A stretch of DNA of 64,000 nt from the NCBI RefSeq assembly GCF_002967715.1, contig NZ_PUIA01000014.1, positions 62,001 through 126,000 of the forward strand, read 5' to 3'. The notes under the pieces were generated by a model. That model worked only from the letters and a program-made list of their open reading frames with translations, was not told where the DNA came from and made no database searches. A program made the translations under genes and the position numbers. The DNA comes from Blastopirellula marina (GTDB lineage: Bacteria; Planctomycetota; Planctomycetia; Pirellulales; Pirellulaceae). How positions within the stretch are numbered: the stretch's first letter is position 1; the number at the start of each line of letters is the position of its first letter. This document shows positions 1-9,103 of the stretch, piece after piece.

Positions 1-87
1 GCCAACTCGCTCGAGCTACGGCCGTCGCCGTTTAACGAGTACCCCCTGCGATTGACGCAAACTTAGGTGTTCCCGATAGCCCAATGA

Positions 88-1350
88 CTATGGGGACTTG
101 CCAATCTGAAAACAGCGAATCGGACCTCCCCGTGTACCCGTTTCGCGAACAAGCAAATAACCACCGCTTAGCGCGGGCAACGCACGCGAGATGTCGTTGC
201 TCGCGCGGAAGCGGCTGACTTCTGTGAATTTGTTTTCATCGGGAAGAAACAGAATCGCAGTCCCTTCATTGGTCACAGCGATTAACTTCTGATCCGCATA
301 AATCAGGTGCGCCGTACCCGGAAGCTGATGGGACCACCTGACTCTTCCTGTGGCAAACTCCACGCATCGCAATTCTGGCGAACCTAAATCTTCGCGGCCA
401 TGTATGCCATACAAGTAATCGCCCACCAGAACTGGCGTGTTGTATTGGCTGGAAAGGGTGTCGTCGTTTTCCCATATCGGCTTGAACTGGGTCTTCTCAA
501 GTTCAACCAGCTTGGCACCCACGCCATAGCTTGCAGTCACAAATAGCTTGTTGCCAGAAACGACAGGTGTTGCGGCATTTACTGTTGGGCCTCTCGCCCC
601 GAAAGGAAATCCATAGAACACATTTCCGGTAAAGGGATCGACCACCACGGTTTGTAGCCGCGTTACAAACACCGCATAGGGGCGATCGGCGATCGTGGTC
701 ATCACAGGTGATGAGTAGCTGGCCGCATCGTCGAGCGCTCGCCATTGGAACTGGCCGTCTTCCAGATTAACGGCCACGATGCCCGATCCGTTGCGTCCAC
801 CGACATTTACGAGAACCGACTTTTCGAACACGATCGGGGTACTTCCCGCACCGAAGTATCCATCAGGGGCACCGAAGTTACCGGCCATGTCCACTTCCCA
901 CCGCAGCTTGCCGCTCTGACGATCGACACTACGTAAGATACCGGCGGCACCGTAAACAATGACCGAGTCTTTCGTCACGACTGGCACGCAGCGTGGTCCG
1001 TCGTCGGGATTGATCGATGCCTGATACGAGGCCCGCATATCGCGTGACCAGATCCTCTTCCCGGTCTTCAACTCGACCGCTTCTAGCAACTCGGAATTGC
1101 TTTCCCGGTAGAACAAGTAGACGACGCCGTCCGCGACCGCCGGGCCTGCGTAGCCGCTACCGAGGTCCTTTTTCCAGACTTCTGTGGGGCCTCGTCGGGG
1201 CCACTGATCAAGCAGCTTTTCCTCTTCCGCATGACCATTTCTTTGCGGTCCCAGGATTTGAGGCCAATCCCCCGCATAGGCTGATGAGGTAAAACAGGCC
1301 AGACCAAAGGTCAGGCCTACGGTTTTCAAACAGAAACGGCGAGTAATCAT
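88..1350 (-). CDS. Exported PQQ-like beta-propeller protein
   Basis: A 420-residue protein with an N-terminal export signal (residues about 1-26, with a Tat-like TRRFCLK start and an AYA|GD cleavage site). The mature part opens with the planctomycete-typical DWPQILGPQRNG segment and continues with repeated blades carrying the PQQ signature (AVELKTGKRIW, SVDRQSGKLRW, AVNLEDGQFQW, CVEFATGRVRW). Such propellers resemble BamB and PQQ dehydrogenases. In planctomycetes most members are secreted proteins of unknown function, and no dehydrogenase active-site segment is recognisable here, so I do not call an enzyme. It has its own promoter region and is divergent from the membrane-protein gene at 1500. 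Confidence 0.85.
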   Translation of the reverse strand: MITRRFCLKTVGLTFGLACFTSSAYAGDWPQILGPQRNGHAEEEKLLDQWPRRGPTEVWKKDLGSGYAGPAVADGVVYLFYRESNSELLEAVELKTGKRIWSRDMRASYQASINPDDGPRCVPVVTKDSVIVYGAAGILRSVDRQSGKLRWEVDMAGNFGAPDGYFGAGSTPIVFEKSVLVNVGGRNGSGIVAVNLEDGQFQWRALDDAASYSSPVMTTIADRPYAVFVTRLQTVVVDPFTGNVFYGFPFGARGPTVNAATPVVSGNKLFVTASYGVGAKLVELEKTQFKPIWENDDTLSSQYNTPVLVGDYLYGIHGREDLGSPELRCVEFATGRVRWSHQLPGTAHLIYADQKLIAVTNEGTAILFLPDENKFTEVSRFRASNDISRALPALSGGYLLVRETGTRGGPIRCFQIGKSP

Positions 1351-1499
1351 CGGAGAAACCTGAGGGGAGTCGGTGCCGCGAAGTGGTGAATCCAGTTATA
1401 TTTAGCATGGTATCGCGCGAGGGGACTAATCGCCAAATGGTAGAGCCCGGCGCGAGATTCTTTGTTATTACTGCTTCTTCGGAAATCTGAAGATCTCGT

Positions 1500-2813
1500 A
1501 TGCCTCGCTGGTTTCGCATCTGGGAGAAAAAACGCGGTTCACGCCGTACGGTTTCGCGTGTCGTAGCCAGCGTGGGGGAAACGTTTTTCTTCTCGGCGAT
1601 ATTCTTTTTCGGGGTCATTTTCACGGCAATGACCGTGGCTTCGACCGTACTGGAAACGTGGCCCATCCGGACAATGTTTCCAGAAGTCGCCTACGTGGAA
1701 GGGGAATGCACGGTTCAGGAAATCCGTGTCCTGAAGCTCGGAACCGACGACTATCCCCGCTACCAACCCGAGGCACTCGTCTTGCTGGATCTGCCTCAGC
1801 GCCAGCATCATCGCTGGACGTTGCGGCGGTCTTCTCTTTCCTATTCTACGGAAGAGGCGGCTTGGGATCGGCTCAATGGGTATGAACCCGGCTGGATTTA
1901 TCCATGTTGGTACGATCCTGACAGTCCAGGCCAAAGCGTTGTTCTTGAACGCACTCCGGCTTGGGGTCTGTGGGTTATTTTTCTGGTGCTGATTTCCTTC
2001 ATCGTGATTGGTGGGATCGGTCTGATCTATACGCTGCTGCTGATGGGGACTTCGGTCGAACGCAGAGCCGCGATCGCCAAGAAAGCAAAGACCCTTGAGC
2101 TTCTACGCGAGGCGATGCCGGCTACAACGTATCCTTCCATTCCCAACGATGCGAACCTGACCAATAGCCCAGGCGTGCGTCTGGCATTTCGCCTGCCCAT
2201 CGAGGTTTCACCAGGCTGGTGGCTGTTGGCCACGCTGATCTTTAGTCTGCTTTGGAGCGGTATGGCTGGCGTTTTCTTCATTGCCGCATTGGGCAATCAT
2301 TTAGCCGGAAAACCGGACTGGATGTTGACGATCATCTCGTTGCCGACCATCGGAATTGCCTTGGCGGCGATTTCGCAGTTCCTCCGCGAGGTTACCGCAA
2401 ACACCCGGGTGGGGCCAACGGGCTTGGAAATTTCGAACCATCCCCTTTATCCTGGAAAGGAATACCGCGTCTTTGTGACCCAGGCAGGTAAAATGAAGGT
2501 TCGACAGTTGCAGATCTTGCTCGTTTGCGAAGAAGCAGCCACTTTCCTGCAGGGTACCGACGTTCGCAGCGAAACCAAGCGTGTTGTGGAAGAAGAGGTT
2601 GCCGCAGCCAAGGGGTTTGAAATCAAGCCAGGGCTCCCGTTCGAGGCGGATTATCAGCTGAGAGTGCCTGAAGGTTGTATGCACAGCTTCAAGTCAGATC
2701 ACAATGCGATCCACTGGAAACTGGTCGTGCAGATTAACGCCGATCACGGTACGCGGCTGAGTCGTAGCTTCCCGATCGTCGTTTATCCGGCGGAATTGGA
2801 GGTGGCACGATGA
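1500..2813 (+). CDS. DUF3592-like membrane protein with arrestin-like C-terminal region
   Basis: A 437-residue membrane protein. A first membrane segment lies near residues 27-50. It is followed by an extracytoplasmic domain of the DUF3592 type (residues about 60-145: WIYPCWYDPDSPGQSVVL is the characteristic end). Two hydrophobic hairpins follow, near residues 150-180 and 240-295. The C-terminal 120 residues are a soluble beta-rich region ending in HSFKSDHNAIHWKLVVQI and FPIVVYP, which resembles the C-terminal half of an arrestin-like sandwich. The stop overlaps the next start by four bases (ATGA), so the two genes are translationally coupled. Function unknown. The arrestin resemblance is my reading and needs a profile search. 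Confidence 0.75.
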   Translation: MPRWFRIWEKKRGSRRTVSRVVASVGETFFFSAIFFFGVIFTAMTVASTVLETWPIRTMFPEVAYVEGECTVQEIRVLKLGTDDYPRYQPEALVLLDLPQRQHHRWTLRRSSLSYSTEEAAWDRLNGYEPGWIYPCWYDPDSPGQSVVLERTPAWGLWVIFLVLISFIVIGGIGLIYTLLLMGTSVERRAAIAKKAKTLELLREAMPATTYPSIPNDANLTNSPGVRLAFRLPIEVSPGWWLLATLIFSLLWSGMAGVFFIAALGNHLAGKPDWMLTIISLPTIGIALAAISQFLREVTANTRVGPTGLEISNHPLYPGKEYRVFVTQAGKMKVRQLQILLVCEEAATFLQGTDVRSETKRVVEEEVAAAKGFEIKPGLPFEADYQLRVPEGCMHSFKSDHNAIHWKLVVQINADHGTRLSRSFPIVVYPAELEVAR

Positions 2814-3250
2814 TTCCAGAGCCAAAAATCGAGATCACGCTCGATCGCCCCAGCCGAACCTATCTGCCAGATGACGAACTGATTGCCAGCTTCGAGATCA
2901 AAGGAACTCGTCCGTCCGAAGTCCAGGCAATCGAGGCTTCCGTGTTGTGGTACACCGAGGGGACCGGCGAAGAAGACCTGGCCACGCACGACTTTCGACG
3001 CCTGTTGCCGATCGATCGCAATGATGCCGACCTGACCAAACGCCGTAAGTTTCAAACGCGTTTGCCGCGAAGCCCGCTGTCGTATCAGGGACTGATCGTC
3101 AAAATTCGCTGGGCGGTTCGCGTGCGCGTCTTCATGCAGCAGGGAAAGGAATATGTGCAGGAAGTTCCTTTCAACCTGGGCGAATTGGCTCCGGCAGTAC
3201 CCATTGCAACCGGGCGTTCGTCAAGGAAGCGAGCCGATGATGCGGCGTAA
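2810..3250 (+). CDS. Small arrestin-like beta-sandwich protein
   Basis: A 146-residue soluble protein with no signal peptide. It opens IEITLDRPSRTYLPDDEL and continues ASFEIKG and VQAIEASVLWYTEG, the pattern of an arrestin/Vps26-type N-terminal beta-sandwich. It may be the N-terminal half that complements the C-terminal arrestin-like region of the upstream membrane protein. Start ATG overlaps the upstream stop by four bases, and its own end overlaps the following ATPase gene by 14 bases. No catalytic residues are apparent. Function unknown, inferred to be an adaptor or scaffold. Confidence 0.75.
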   Translation: MIPEPKIEITLDRPSRTYLPDDELIASFEIKGTRPSEVQAIEASVLWYTEGTGEEDLATHDFRRLLPIDRNDADLTKRRKFQTRLPRSPLSYQGLIVKIRWAVRVRVFMQQGKEYVQEVPFNLGELAPAVPIATGRSSRKRADDAA

Positions 3251-3854
3251 TCCTTTTTCGACGCGATTTACTCGCCCCGGCGAGATTCCCTTTGTCTTTC
3301 CGGCTGGGAACTCGTTGGAAACGATCATCGAAGCTTTTCAGCAGCCGGGTGCGCAAGGCGCGATCGTTGGACCGCACGGAAGTGGTAAGTCAACCTTGCT
3401 GGAAACCCTTAGCGAGCATTGGCGAAAACACGGACTTGTCGAGCAACGTGTCCGGCTGACAGCATCGAGAAAACGCGAGACCATTCCACTGAGTGAACTT
3501 GACGCCAACTCGCTGCTGGTGATCGATGGGTTCGAGCAGCTTTTGTATTGGAAGCAACGCTGGATTCGCTGGCGCTGCCAGCAGAAAAGGGCACGTCTGT
3601 TGGTTACAACGCACGGCGATTGTGGTCTGCCGGTGGCCCTACGAACACAGCCCGATTGGGCCTTGGCATACCAGTTGTCTTCGATGCTTCTTGCCTGCGA
3701 CGTAATGGCTTACGAAGCGGATCTGTATGCTGTATGGAATGAAGCCCCCGGCGACATTCGTGCTTACTTCTTCCGGTTATACCACTGGTGCGAATTGCAC
3801 GGAATTTACCTGATGTCCGGGCAATCTAAAGGGGCACAAGGGCTACCTGTCTGA
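3237..3854 (+). CDS. P-loop ATPase of the arrestin-like gene set
   Basis: A 205-residue protein with Walker A GPHGSGKST (residues about 45-53) and Walker B LLVIDGFEQL. It resembles short AAA/STAND-type or ABC-like ATP-binding modules but lacks a clear ABC signature motif. The reading frame is open further upstream, to 3153. I chose the ATGATG at 3237/3240 because it gives the usual short overlap with the preceding gene (14 bases) and a sensible N-terminus (MMRRNPFSTRF). The C-terminal third is hydrophobic in patches but has no definite membrane helix. Last gene of a three-gene overlapping operon. Substrate unknown. Confidence 0.7.
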   Translation: MMRRNPFSTRFTRPGEIPFVFPAGNSLETIIEAFQQPGAQGAIVGPHGSGKSTLLETLSEHWRKHGLVEQRVRLTASRKRETIPLSELDANSLLVIDGFEQLLYWKQRWIRWRCQQKRARLLVTTHGDCGLPVALRTQPDWALAYQLSSMLLACDVMAYEADLYAVWNEAPGDIRAYFFRLYHWCELHGIYLMSGQSKGAQGLPV

Positions 3855-3888
3855 TTGGGGCAGCCTGATCCTAAGACTTTTACTACTT

Positions 3889-3918
3889 GTCACGCATTCA
3901 CCACGTGGCGTGCGTGAC
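3889..3918. other. Inverted repeat upstream of the Pro-rich gene
   Basis: GTCACGCA at 3889-3896 and TGCGTGAC at 3911-3918 form a perfect 8-bp stem, with CCACGTGG palindromic in the loop and further ACTT/AAGT pairing outside. No T-tract follows, so it may be a protein-binding site or a 3' stem of the ATPase operon rather than a classical terminator. Confidence 0.4.
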
Positions 3919-4089
3919 GGCTAAGTAGGCTGAGTTGAGAAAATCCAAGAGATTTTTCCTGTTCTGGCTCAAGCCTGTGATCTATTCTTCACCGTCCCTT
4001 TTATTATTGCGAGGCAAAGGAAGCCCGGCTTTTGGAGGTTCGAAGGAACGACGACCTGACGCGTTTTCAACCGGAAGGACCTTTCCCGG

Positions 4090-5235
4090 ATGACTGCTTC
4101 GCCGATCAAAACCGTTCTCACCCTCGTGGTGTGCAGCCTGACAGTGTTCAACAATCCCAGCCAGGCTCAGGCCTGTTGGCTGACCGATTGGCTGTGGGGC
4201 ACTAACGAAGCGTATCCCGTTGCGCCACCGGTGATCACGACGAATTATCCGGCTTATCCGTCGAATGCCTGCTATCCAACCGTTCAAGCCAACTATCAAC
4301 CTTCGGTGGTTGGTTCGTGCGCAGCTCCTTCGCCGGTAACCACAGTCGGTTACGCTCCGCAAATGAACTACAACTCGCAGTATCAACAAGTGCCAGTGAC
4401 GGTGTACCGTCCGGTTCCCGTGTACCAGCCCAATTCGGCTGGCGTGCCGGTCGTTGGGTATCAAGGATGCACGACTTCGCGTTATCAAGTGCAACGTGTT
4501 CCGGCTTTCGGAGCCGCACCAGCCCCTTCGAGTTGTGGTTGTGCCTCGGCCGGCTATAACGCACCTGTTGGTGCACCAGTAGGGGGAGCGATCACCTCGC
4601 CTGCCCCTGGCCAATGGGTTCCACGTGTTGAAGAGCAGCCGATGCAGTACTCGCAGCCGCAACCACAGGTTCAGGTGCAACCACAATATCAAACGGCCCC
4701 GCCTGCCCCATCGTACGGTTCCGGCGGTTCGATTTATTCGCCGCCCCAGCCTGGTGCATCGGCTACGCCACAGTTCCAGCTTGCCCCACCACCTGGGCAG
4801 GATGGTCAACCAGCCGATACGCGACCAGCTTTGCGACCAGAAATAGAGGGACCGGTCCTTAATGGATCGAATGGTATCACCATTGAAAGTTCGACCAGTG
4901 CTCCACCGCTGAATCGCTACATTCCACAACCAGTAACCAGCCAGCGTCCGGCTCCTACGACCGTTACCCCGTCGTCGACCGCTCCAGCACCTGCTGGGCA
5001 GTGGAAGGTAACTCCGGTGACGCCGATTCCGGATCCTCAGTTCTCCAACTCGGGTTCGACCAGCGAAGCACCTCGTCTGCTCGATCCACGTGACAAGACC
5101 GCCGGGCTCGACCAGCGATCGCTGGTGATTCCGGTTGGCTACGAGATGGCGCAGCAGCCGCCGCGTCGCTCGTTCACACCGCCAACGGCTTCCATTCAAG
5201 CCGATAACGATGGCTGGTACTCGCTGAATAAATAA
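4090..5235 (+). CDS. Secreted Pro/Gln/Tyr-rich protein
   Basis: A 381-residue protein with an N-terminal signal peptide (hydrophobic residues about 8-20, cleavage near SQAQA|CW). The rest is low-complexity: Tyr/Pro/Val-rich up to residue 110 (TVYRPVPVYQP), Gln/Pro-rich around 175-250 (QPQPQVQVQPQY), then Pro/Thr/Ser-rich to the end. A few cysteines sit in the first half (ACW, NACYP, SSCGCAS). No enzymatic domain is visible. Proteins of this kind are common in planctomycete envelopes, and a surface or envelope role is inferred only from export and composition. Monocistronic, with a strong terminator just downstream. Confidence 0.75.
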   Translation: MTASPIKTVLTLVVCSLTVFNNPSQAQACWLTDWLWGTNEAYPVAPPVITTNYPAYPSNACYPTVQANYQPSVVGSCAAPSPVTTVGYAPQMNYNSQYQQVPVTVYRPVPVYQPNSAGVPVVGYQGCTTSRYQVQRVPAFGAAPAPSSCGCASAGYNAPVGAPVGGAITSPAPGQWVPRVEEQPMQYSQPQPQVQVQPQYQTAPPAPSYGSGGSIYSPPQPGASATPQFQLAPPPGQDGQPADTRPALRPEIEGPVLNGSNGITIESSTSAPPLNRYIPQPVTSQRPAPTTVTPSSTAPAPAGQWKVTPVTPIPDPQFSNSGSTSEAPRLLDPRDKTAGLDQRSLVIPVGYEMAQQPPRRSFTPPTASIQADNDGWYSLNK

Positions 5236-5263
5236 TGCGTGAACAGCAGAACAAATAAATCGC

Positions 5264-5296
5264 AAAAGGGGCTCCTGAATCAGGGCCCCTTTTTTT
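5264..5296 (+). terminator. Rho-independent terminator of the Pro-rich gene
   Basis: AAAAGGGGC at 5264-5272 pairs with GCCCCTTTT, giving a GC-rich stem with a 12-base loop and an unbroken run of T residues. Confidence 0.9.
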
Positions 5297-5384
5297 GATG
5301 TGCTGGGCAAGGGGAGTTGATCGATCCAAATGGCAATCGCTACGCTGAATGAGGAGACACGAAAACCTTTCAGCGAATAACGCC

Positions 5385-7118
5385 ATGAATAACGCTCAAA
5401 TCGCTGCCAAGTTTGAAATGCTGGCAGATCTTCTCGAGTTCCAGGGAGCCAATAGCTTTCGCATCCGTGCCTATCGAAACGCGGCTCGCACGATTGAAAG
5501 CCTGTCGCAGCAAATCAGCGATATTCTGAACGACACCTCTCAGAAATTGACCGACTTCGAGGGCATTGGTAAAGACCTGGCGGAGAAGTGCCAGGTACTG
5601 GTCGAGACTGGCAAGTTGCCGCAGCTGGAAGATCTTCAGAAGAAAATTCCCCCTTCCGTGCTGGCCATGCTGCGAATTCCTGGCTTGGGGCCCAAGAAGG
5701 CAGCGGTAATCTACAAGGAACTGGGAATCTCTACGCTGGAGGGGCTAAGAGAAGCTTGCCAGGATGAAAAAATCCGGGCACTCAAAGGTTTCGGTGCCAA
5801 GACCGAGCAAACCATCTTGAGTGGCATCGATCTCGCCGCGACAGCCGATCAGCGGGTCTACTGGGCCAAAGCCGACAAGCTGGTGCAGCGTCTAAGAGAA
5901 CATCTTGAGAGTGCGAAAGGCATCGAGAAACTCACCTTCGCAGGCAGCTACCGTCGTGGCAAGGAAACCGTCGGCGATATCGATATTCTGACGGTCGCCG
6001 AGTCGTCGAACGAAGCGATGGATCGTTTGGGTGAGTTTCCTGATCTGGAAGAAGTGATTGCCCGAGGGGATACAAAAATGTCGATTCGACTAGCCAGCAA
6101 CATGCAAGTCGATCTACGCGTCGTGCCAGCCAAGAGTTACGGGGCGGCAATGCAGTATTTCACCGGATCAAAGGAGCATAACGTCAAAGTTCGTGGAATC
6201 GCCAAGCAGCGAGGGCTAAAGATCAACGAGTATGGTGTGTTTCGCGTGAATGACGATGGAAGCGAAACCTACGTCGCAGGCGAAACTGAAGAGGACGTCT
6301 ACGCGGCGCTTGATCTACCTTGTTTTCCGCCAGAACTGCGTGAGAATCGCGATGAATTCAAGCTGGTTGAAACGGGACTTCCTAAGCTAATCACCGTCGA
6401 GGACATCGTGGGGGATATGCATATGCATACCGACGCGACTGATGGTTTGAATACGCTGGAAGAAATGATCGAGGCAGGGATCGCGAAAGGATATCAGTAC
6501 ATCGCGATCACCGACCACTCTAAGCGAGTCAGCATGGCCAATGGCTTAAATGCGGAGCGACTGCTGGAACAATGGAAGACGATCGATAAGCTTCGCAATA
6601 AGTACGACGGCAAGATTCAAATTCTCAAGGGGCTTGAGTGTGATATTCTCGAACAGGGTGGGATGGATCTTCCGGATGAGGTGCTGGAGCAAGGGGATTG
6701 GATTATCGCCAGCGTGCACTATGGTCAGGGCCAGCCAAAGCAGCAAATCACCGATCGTATTGTGGGGGCACTAGAAAATCCCAATGTCTGTATCATCGCT
6801 CATCCGACAGGTCGTCTGATCAACCGTCGTGAGCCTTATGAGGTCGATTTGGACGCCGTTTTTCAATGTGCCAAAGAGAACAAGAAGTTCGTTGAACTCA
6901 ATGCCAACCCCGCTCGGCTCGACTTGAATGACGTTTACTGTCACGCGGCGAAAGGGCAGGGCATTCCCATCGGCATCAACAGCGACGGTCACAAGATCGA
7001 AGGGCTGGACGTGATCCGCTACGGGATCATGCAAGCACGAAGAGCCGGCCTGACCAAAGAGGATGTCGTCAATACGCGATCGTGGGACGACATCCGAAAG
7101 TTACTTGGCCGAGTTTAG
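5385..7118 (+). CDS. polX: DNA polymerase X family protein with PHP domain
   Basis: A 577-residue bacterial PolX, which combines gap-filling polymerase with a PHP-type 3'-5' exonuclease and acts in DNA repair. The N-terminal HhH region (FRIRAYRNAARTIE, then IPGLGPKKAAVIYKELGI) is followed by the nucleotidyltransferase core GSYRRGKETVGDIDIL with the catalytic DID pair. The C-terminal PHP domain has DMHMHTDATDG, ITDHS and the final INSDGH metal-binding motifs. Length matches the family (about 570). The frame is open to 5349, but ATG at 5385 (MNNAQIAAKFEMLADLLE) is the conserved start. It converges on the isomerase gene, and the two stop codons share four bases. Confidence 0.95.
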   Translation: MNNAQIAAKFEMLADLLEFQGANSFRIRAYRNAARTIESLSQQISDILNDTSQKLTDFEGIGKDLAEKCQVLVETGKLPQLEDLQKKIPPSVLAMLRIPGLGPKKAAVIYKELGISTLEGLREACQDEKIRALKGFGAKTEQTILSGIDLAATADQRVYWAKADKLVQRLREHLESAKGIEKLTFAGSYRRGKETVGDIDILTVAESSNEAMDRLGEFPDLEEVIARGDTKMSIRLASNMQVDLRVVPAKSYGAAMQYFTGSKEHNVKVRGIAKQRGLKINEYGVFRVNDDGSETYVAGETEEDVYAALDLPCFPPELRENRDEFKLVETGLPKLITVEDIVGDMHMHTDATDGLNTLEEMIEAGIAKGYQYIAITDHSKRVSMANGLNAERLLEQWKTIDKLRNKYDGKIQILKGLECDILEQGGMDLPDEVLEQGDWIIASVHYGQGQPKQQITDRIVGALENPNVCIIAHPTGRLINRREPYEVDLDAVFQCAKENKKFVELNANPARLDLNDVYCHAAKGQGIPIGINSDGHKIEGLDVIRYGIMQARRAGLTKEDVVNTRSWDDIRKLLGRV

Positions 7119-8026
7119 CCCATTGCTTCGCGAAGTGTCTCGATGAACTTGGGGCACTCTTCGCGCGGGTTTTCATTCTCTTCGTATTCCAAGACAACGA
7201 AACCGCGATAGTTGGCTTCACCCAGGATATCGAAGATGCGTTTGAAGTCGGTGGGAACTTTCTTTTTGTCAGGTCCCGAGACAACGACTTTGATCTGCGC
7301 ATTTAACGCGTAAGGAGCAATTTGCGCCAGTTCGCCATAAATGTCGTCGCTGTGGAAATTGCCGGAATCGAGGTTCACGCCAAACCAGTCGCTTTCGACG
7401 TCGTTCACTAGCTTGAGTAAGCCCTCGGCAGTTGCGGTGGGGCCGCCGTGGTTTTCCAGTGCCAGGAAGACACCGTGCTGGCCTGCGTACTGACATACTT
7501 CGGTCAAACCTTCCACCATCAAGCGATGCGTCTCTTCCGGAGAGATCCCCTTTTTCTGGTGTCCGGCGAACACGCGGATGACAGGTGCCCCGAGCTTGGC
7601 TGCGTTTTCAATCCAGGATTTGGTCAGCTCGATTTGCTGGTCGCGCTGTTCGCCGGGCGGATGACCAAAATCGTTACCGATGGCAGTGCCGGAAACGCTT
7701 AGACCTTGGCGAAACGCATGCGATTTCAGATCATAGAGATAGCCTGCTTCGACGTCTTTGGGAAAGTAGTACGACGTTAGCTCGGTCCCATCCAGCTGCA
7801 TCTTGGCACAGTCATCGATGAACGTCTTCAACGTCACGCCTGAGTTTGTGTCTTGCAGAAGTTTTCGATAGCTGTAGGCAGCCAGGCTGAGCTTGAATTT
7901 GGGGGCACTGCGATCGGCAATGGGCTTCGCTGCCTGAGATGTTTCAGCCACGAACCCTGCCGCGGCGAGACCCGCGGTACCCATCATCCAATTTCGGCGT
8001 GTGAACTTCGGCGAGGATTCCATCAT
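7115..8026 (-). CDS. Tat-exported sugar phosphate isomerase/epimerase-like TIM barrel
   Basis: A 303-residue protein with a Tat signal (FTRRNWMMGTAGLAAAGF, residues about 8-25). It is followed by an AP-endonuclease-2/xylose isomerase-like TIM barrel (SLAAYSYRKL near the start, ALENHGG, GVNLDSGNFH, GFVVLEYEEN near the end). The Glu, Asp/His and C-terminal Glu needed for a divalent metal site are present in these segments. Planctomycetes carry many exported paralogues of this kind, probably for sugar or inositol-type substrates, but the substrate cannot be read from sequence. The stop overlaps polX tail to tail. Confidence 0.85.
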   Translation of the reverse strand: MMESSPKFTRRNWMMGTAGLAAAGFVAETSQAAKPIADRSAPKFKLSLAAYSYRKLLQDTNSGVTLKTFIDDCAKMQLDGTELTSYYFPKDVEAGYLYDLKSHAFRQGLSVSGTAIGNDFGHPPGEQRDQQIELTKSWIENAAKLGAPVIRVFAGHQKKGISPEETHRLMVEGLTEVCQYAGQHGVFLALENHGGPTATAEGLLKLVNDVESDWFGVNLDSGNFHSDDIYGELAQIAPYALNAQIKVVVSGPDKKKVPTDFKRIFDILGEANYRGFVVLEYEENENPREECPKFIETLREAMG

Positions 8027-8068
8027 CAGGGCTCCTTATCAGGCAGGGTCTTGGGAGGGAAGGGGGAA

Positions 8069-9103
8069 CTAAGCGCCAGCTTGCACCGGCTCGGCAGCGG
8101 AAGTCTCTGATTGTTGGGACTTGGCTGAGTTCTGAGAAGCGGCTTCGAATGATTCCCAGGGGGCGAATGCCATGCTCAAGCCAATCATTAAGATAGCAAA
8201 TTCCCAGTGGCCAGTAACCAACGCCAGGCCGACCCAGTGAAAGACGGCAAGCGCTGCTAGAAGGGGACGCCAAATACGGAACCAAATCAATAGCCCGAAG
8301 GCCAACTCGAAAAAGACCACCAGGTGTGTCCAGGCAAACACGATCAGACGCGATCCCTCGGAGCTGCCCAGGAATGTAAGGTCTACCAGTCGGTTATCAG
8401 GCTGGGCAATCAACCACCACATGGCTTCGCCGTTCCACCAAACGGGATTGCCTAGCTTTGCAAAGGCCATCATCCAGTAGAACGCAACGACGTGAACTTG
8501 AATCAAGCGGGTTGCCAGGTGCGCGGTAAACGAAGCCGGCACCTCTTGCGTGTCTCCCTTCCGCCCTCGGAGCCAGGCATCGACCGAGAAATACGCACCG
8601 CAAGGAGTCAGACAAAGATACAACATGACGGGGCAGAGCAGGGGTTCCAGGACACCCATCAGCATCGGAGCTCGTTCGGCATACGAAAGGACAAATACCG
8701 TCGCGATGATGGAGGTGATTCGCGTTTGAAACCCAACAGCGAAGAGCAGGATCGAAACCAAGCCGATCGCGTGCAGAATGTACAATTGCAGCGATGTATG
8801 GGCGAGATAAAAGATTGACCAATAAAAAACGCGGGTAGAAGGATCGGACGCACCCGTCAGACGGTAGGTTCGATCGACCGGAAGAACACCGCCGTCAGCA
8901 AACCAGATTGCCAGTTCCGAAGTGAACGTCAGGGCATAAATCAGTGCCACGACACCGGCGACAATCCGCAAGTAGCTAACGGTTTTCGGATCGTCTCGCT
9001 GAAACCAAAAGTGATTCCAGCCAGATGAAACAGCGTCGGTGAGTTGATTGAAATAGGTACCAAGCACGCGTGGAATTCCTGTGTTACTCGACGGGGGCGA
9101 CAT
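8069..9103 (-). CDS. HTTM-domain membrane protein
   Basis: A 344-residue polytopic protein with about eight membrane segments. It resembles the HTTM (horizontally transferred transmembrane) region related to vitamin K-dependent gamma-carboxylase. Visible family marks are LRIVAGVVALIYALTF in the first helix, the LPVDRTYRL loop, the RLIQVHVVAFYWMMAFAKLGNPVWWNG core and the late helix pair FELAFGLLIWF. Bacterial members have no proven activity. The start overlaps the end of the upstream gene at 9084 by 20 bases, so the two are probably co-translated and work together at the membrane. Confidence 0.8.
   Translation of the reverse strand: MSPPSSNTGIPRVLGTYFNQLTDAVSSGWNHFWFQRDDPKTVSYLRIVAGVVALIYALTFTSELAIWFADGGVLPVDRTYRLTGASDPSTRVFYWSIFYLAHTSLQLYILHAIGLVSILLFAVGFQTRITSIIATVFVLSYAERAPMLMGVLEPLLCPVMLYLCLTPCGAYFSVDAWLRGRKGDTQEVPASFTAHLATRLIQVHVVAFYWMMAFAKLGNPVWWNGEAMWWLIAQPDNRLVDLTFLGSSEGSRLIVFAWTHLVVFFELAFGLLIWFRIWRPLLAALAVFHWVGLALVTGHWEFAILMIGLSMAFAPWESFEAASQNSAKSQQSETSAAEPVQAGA

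Noticed and set aside
3982-5310. Long open frame of 442 codons on the minus strand
   Set aside because: Antisense to the Pro/Gln-rich secreted protein gene; Arg/Trp/Leu-rich translation typical of a shadow of a GC-skewed low-complexity gene.
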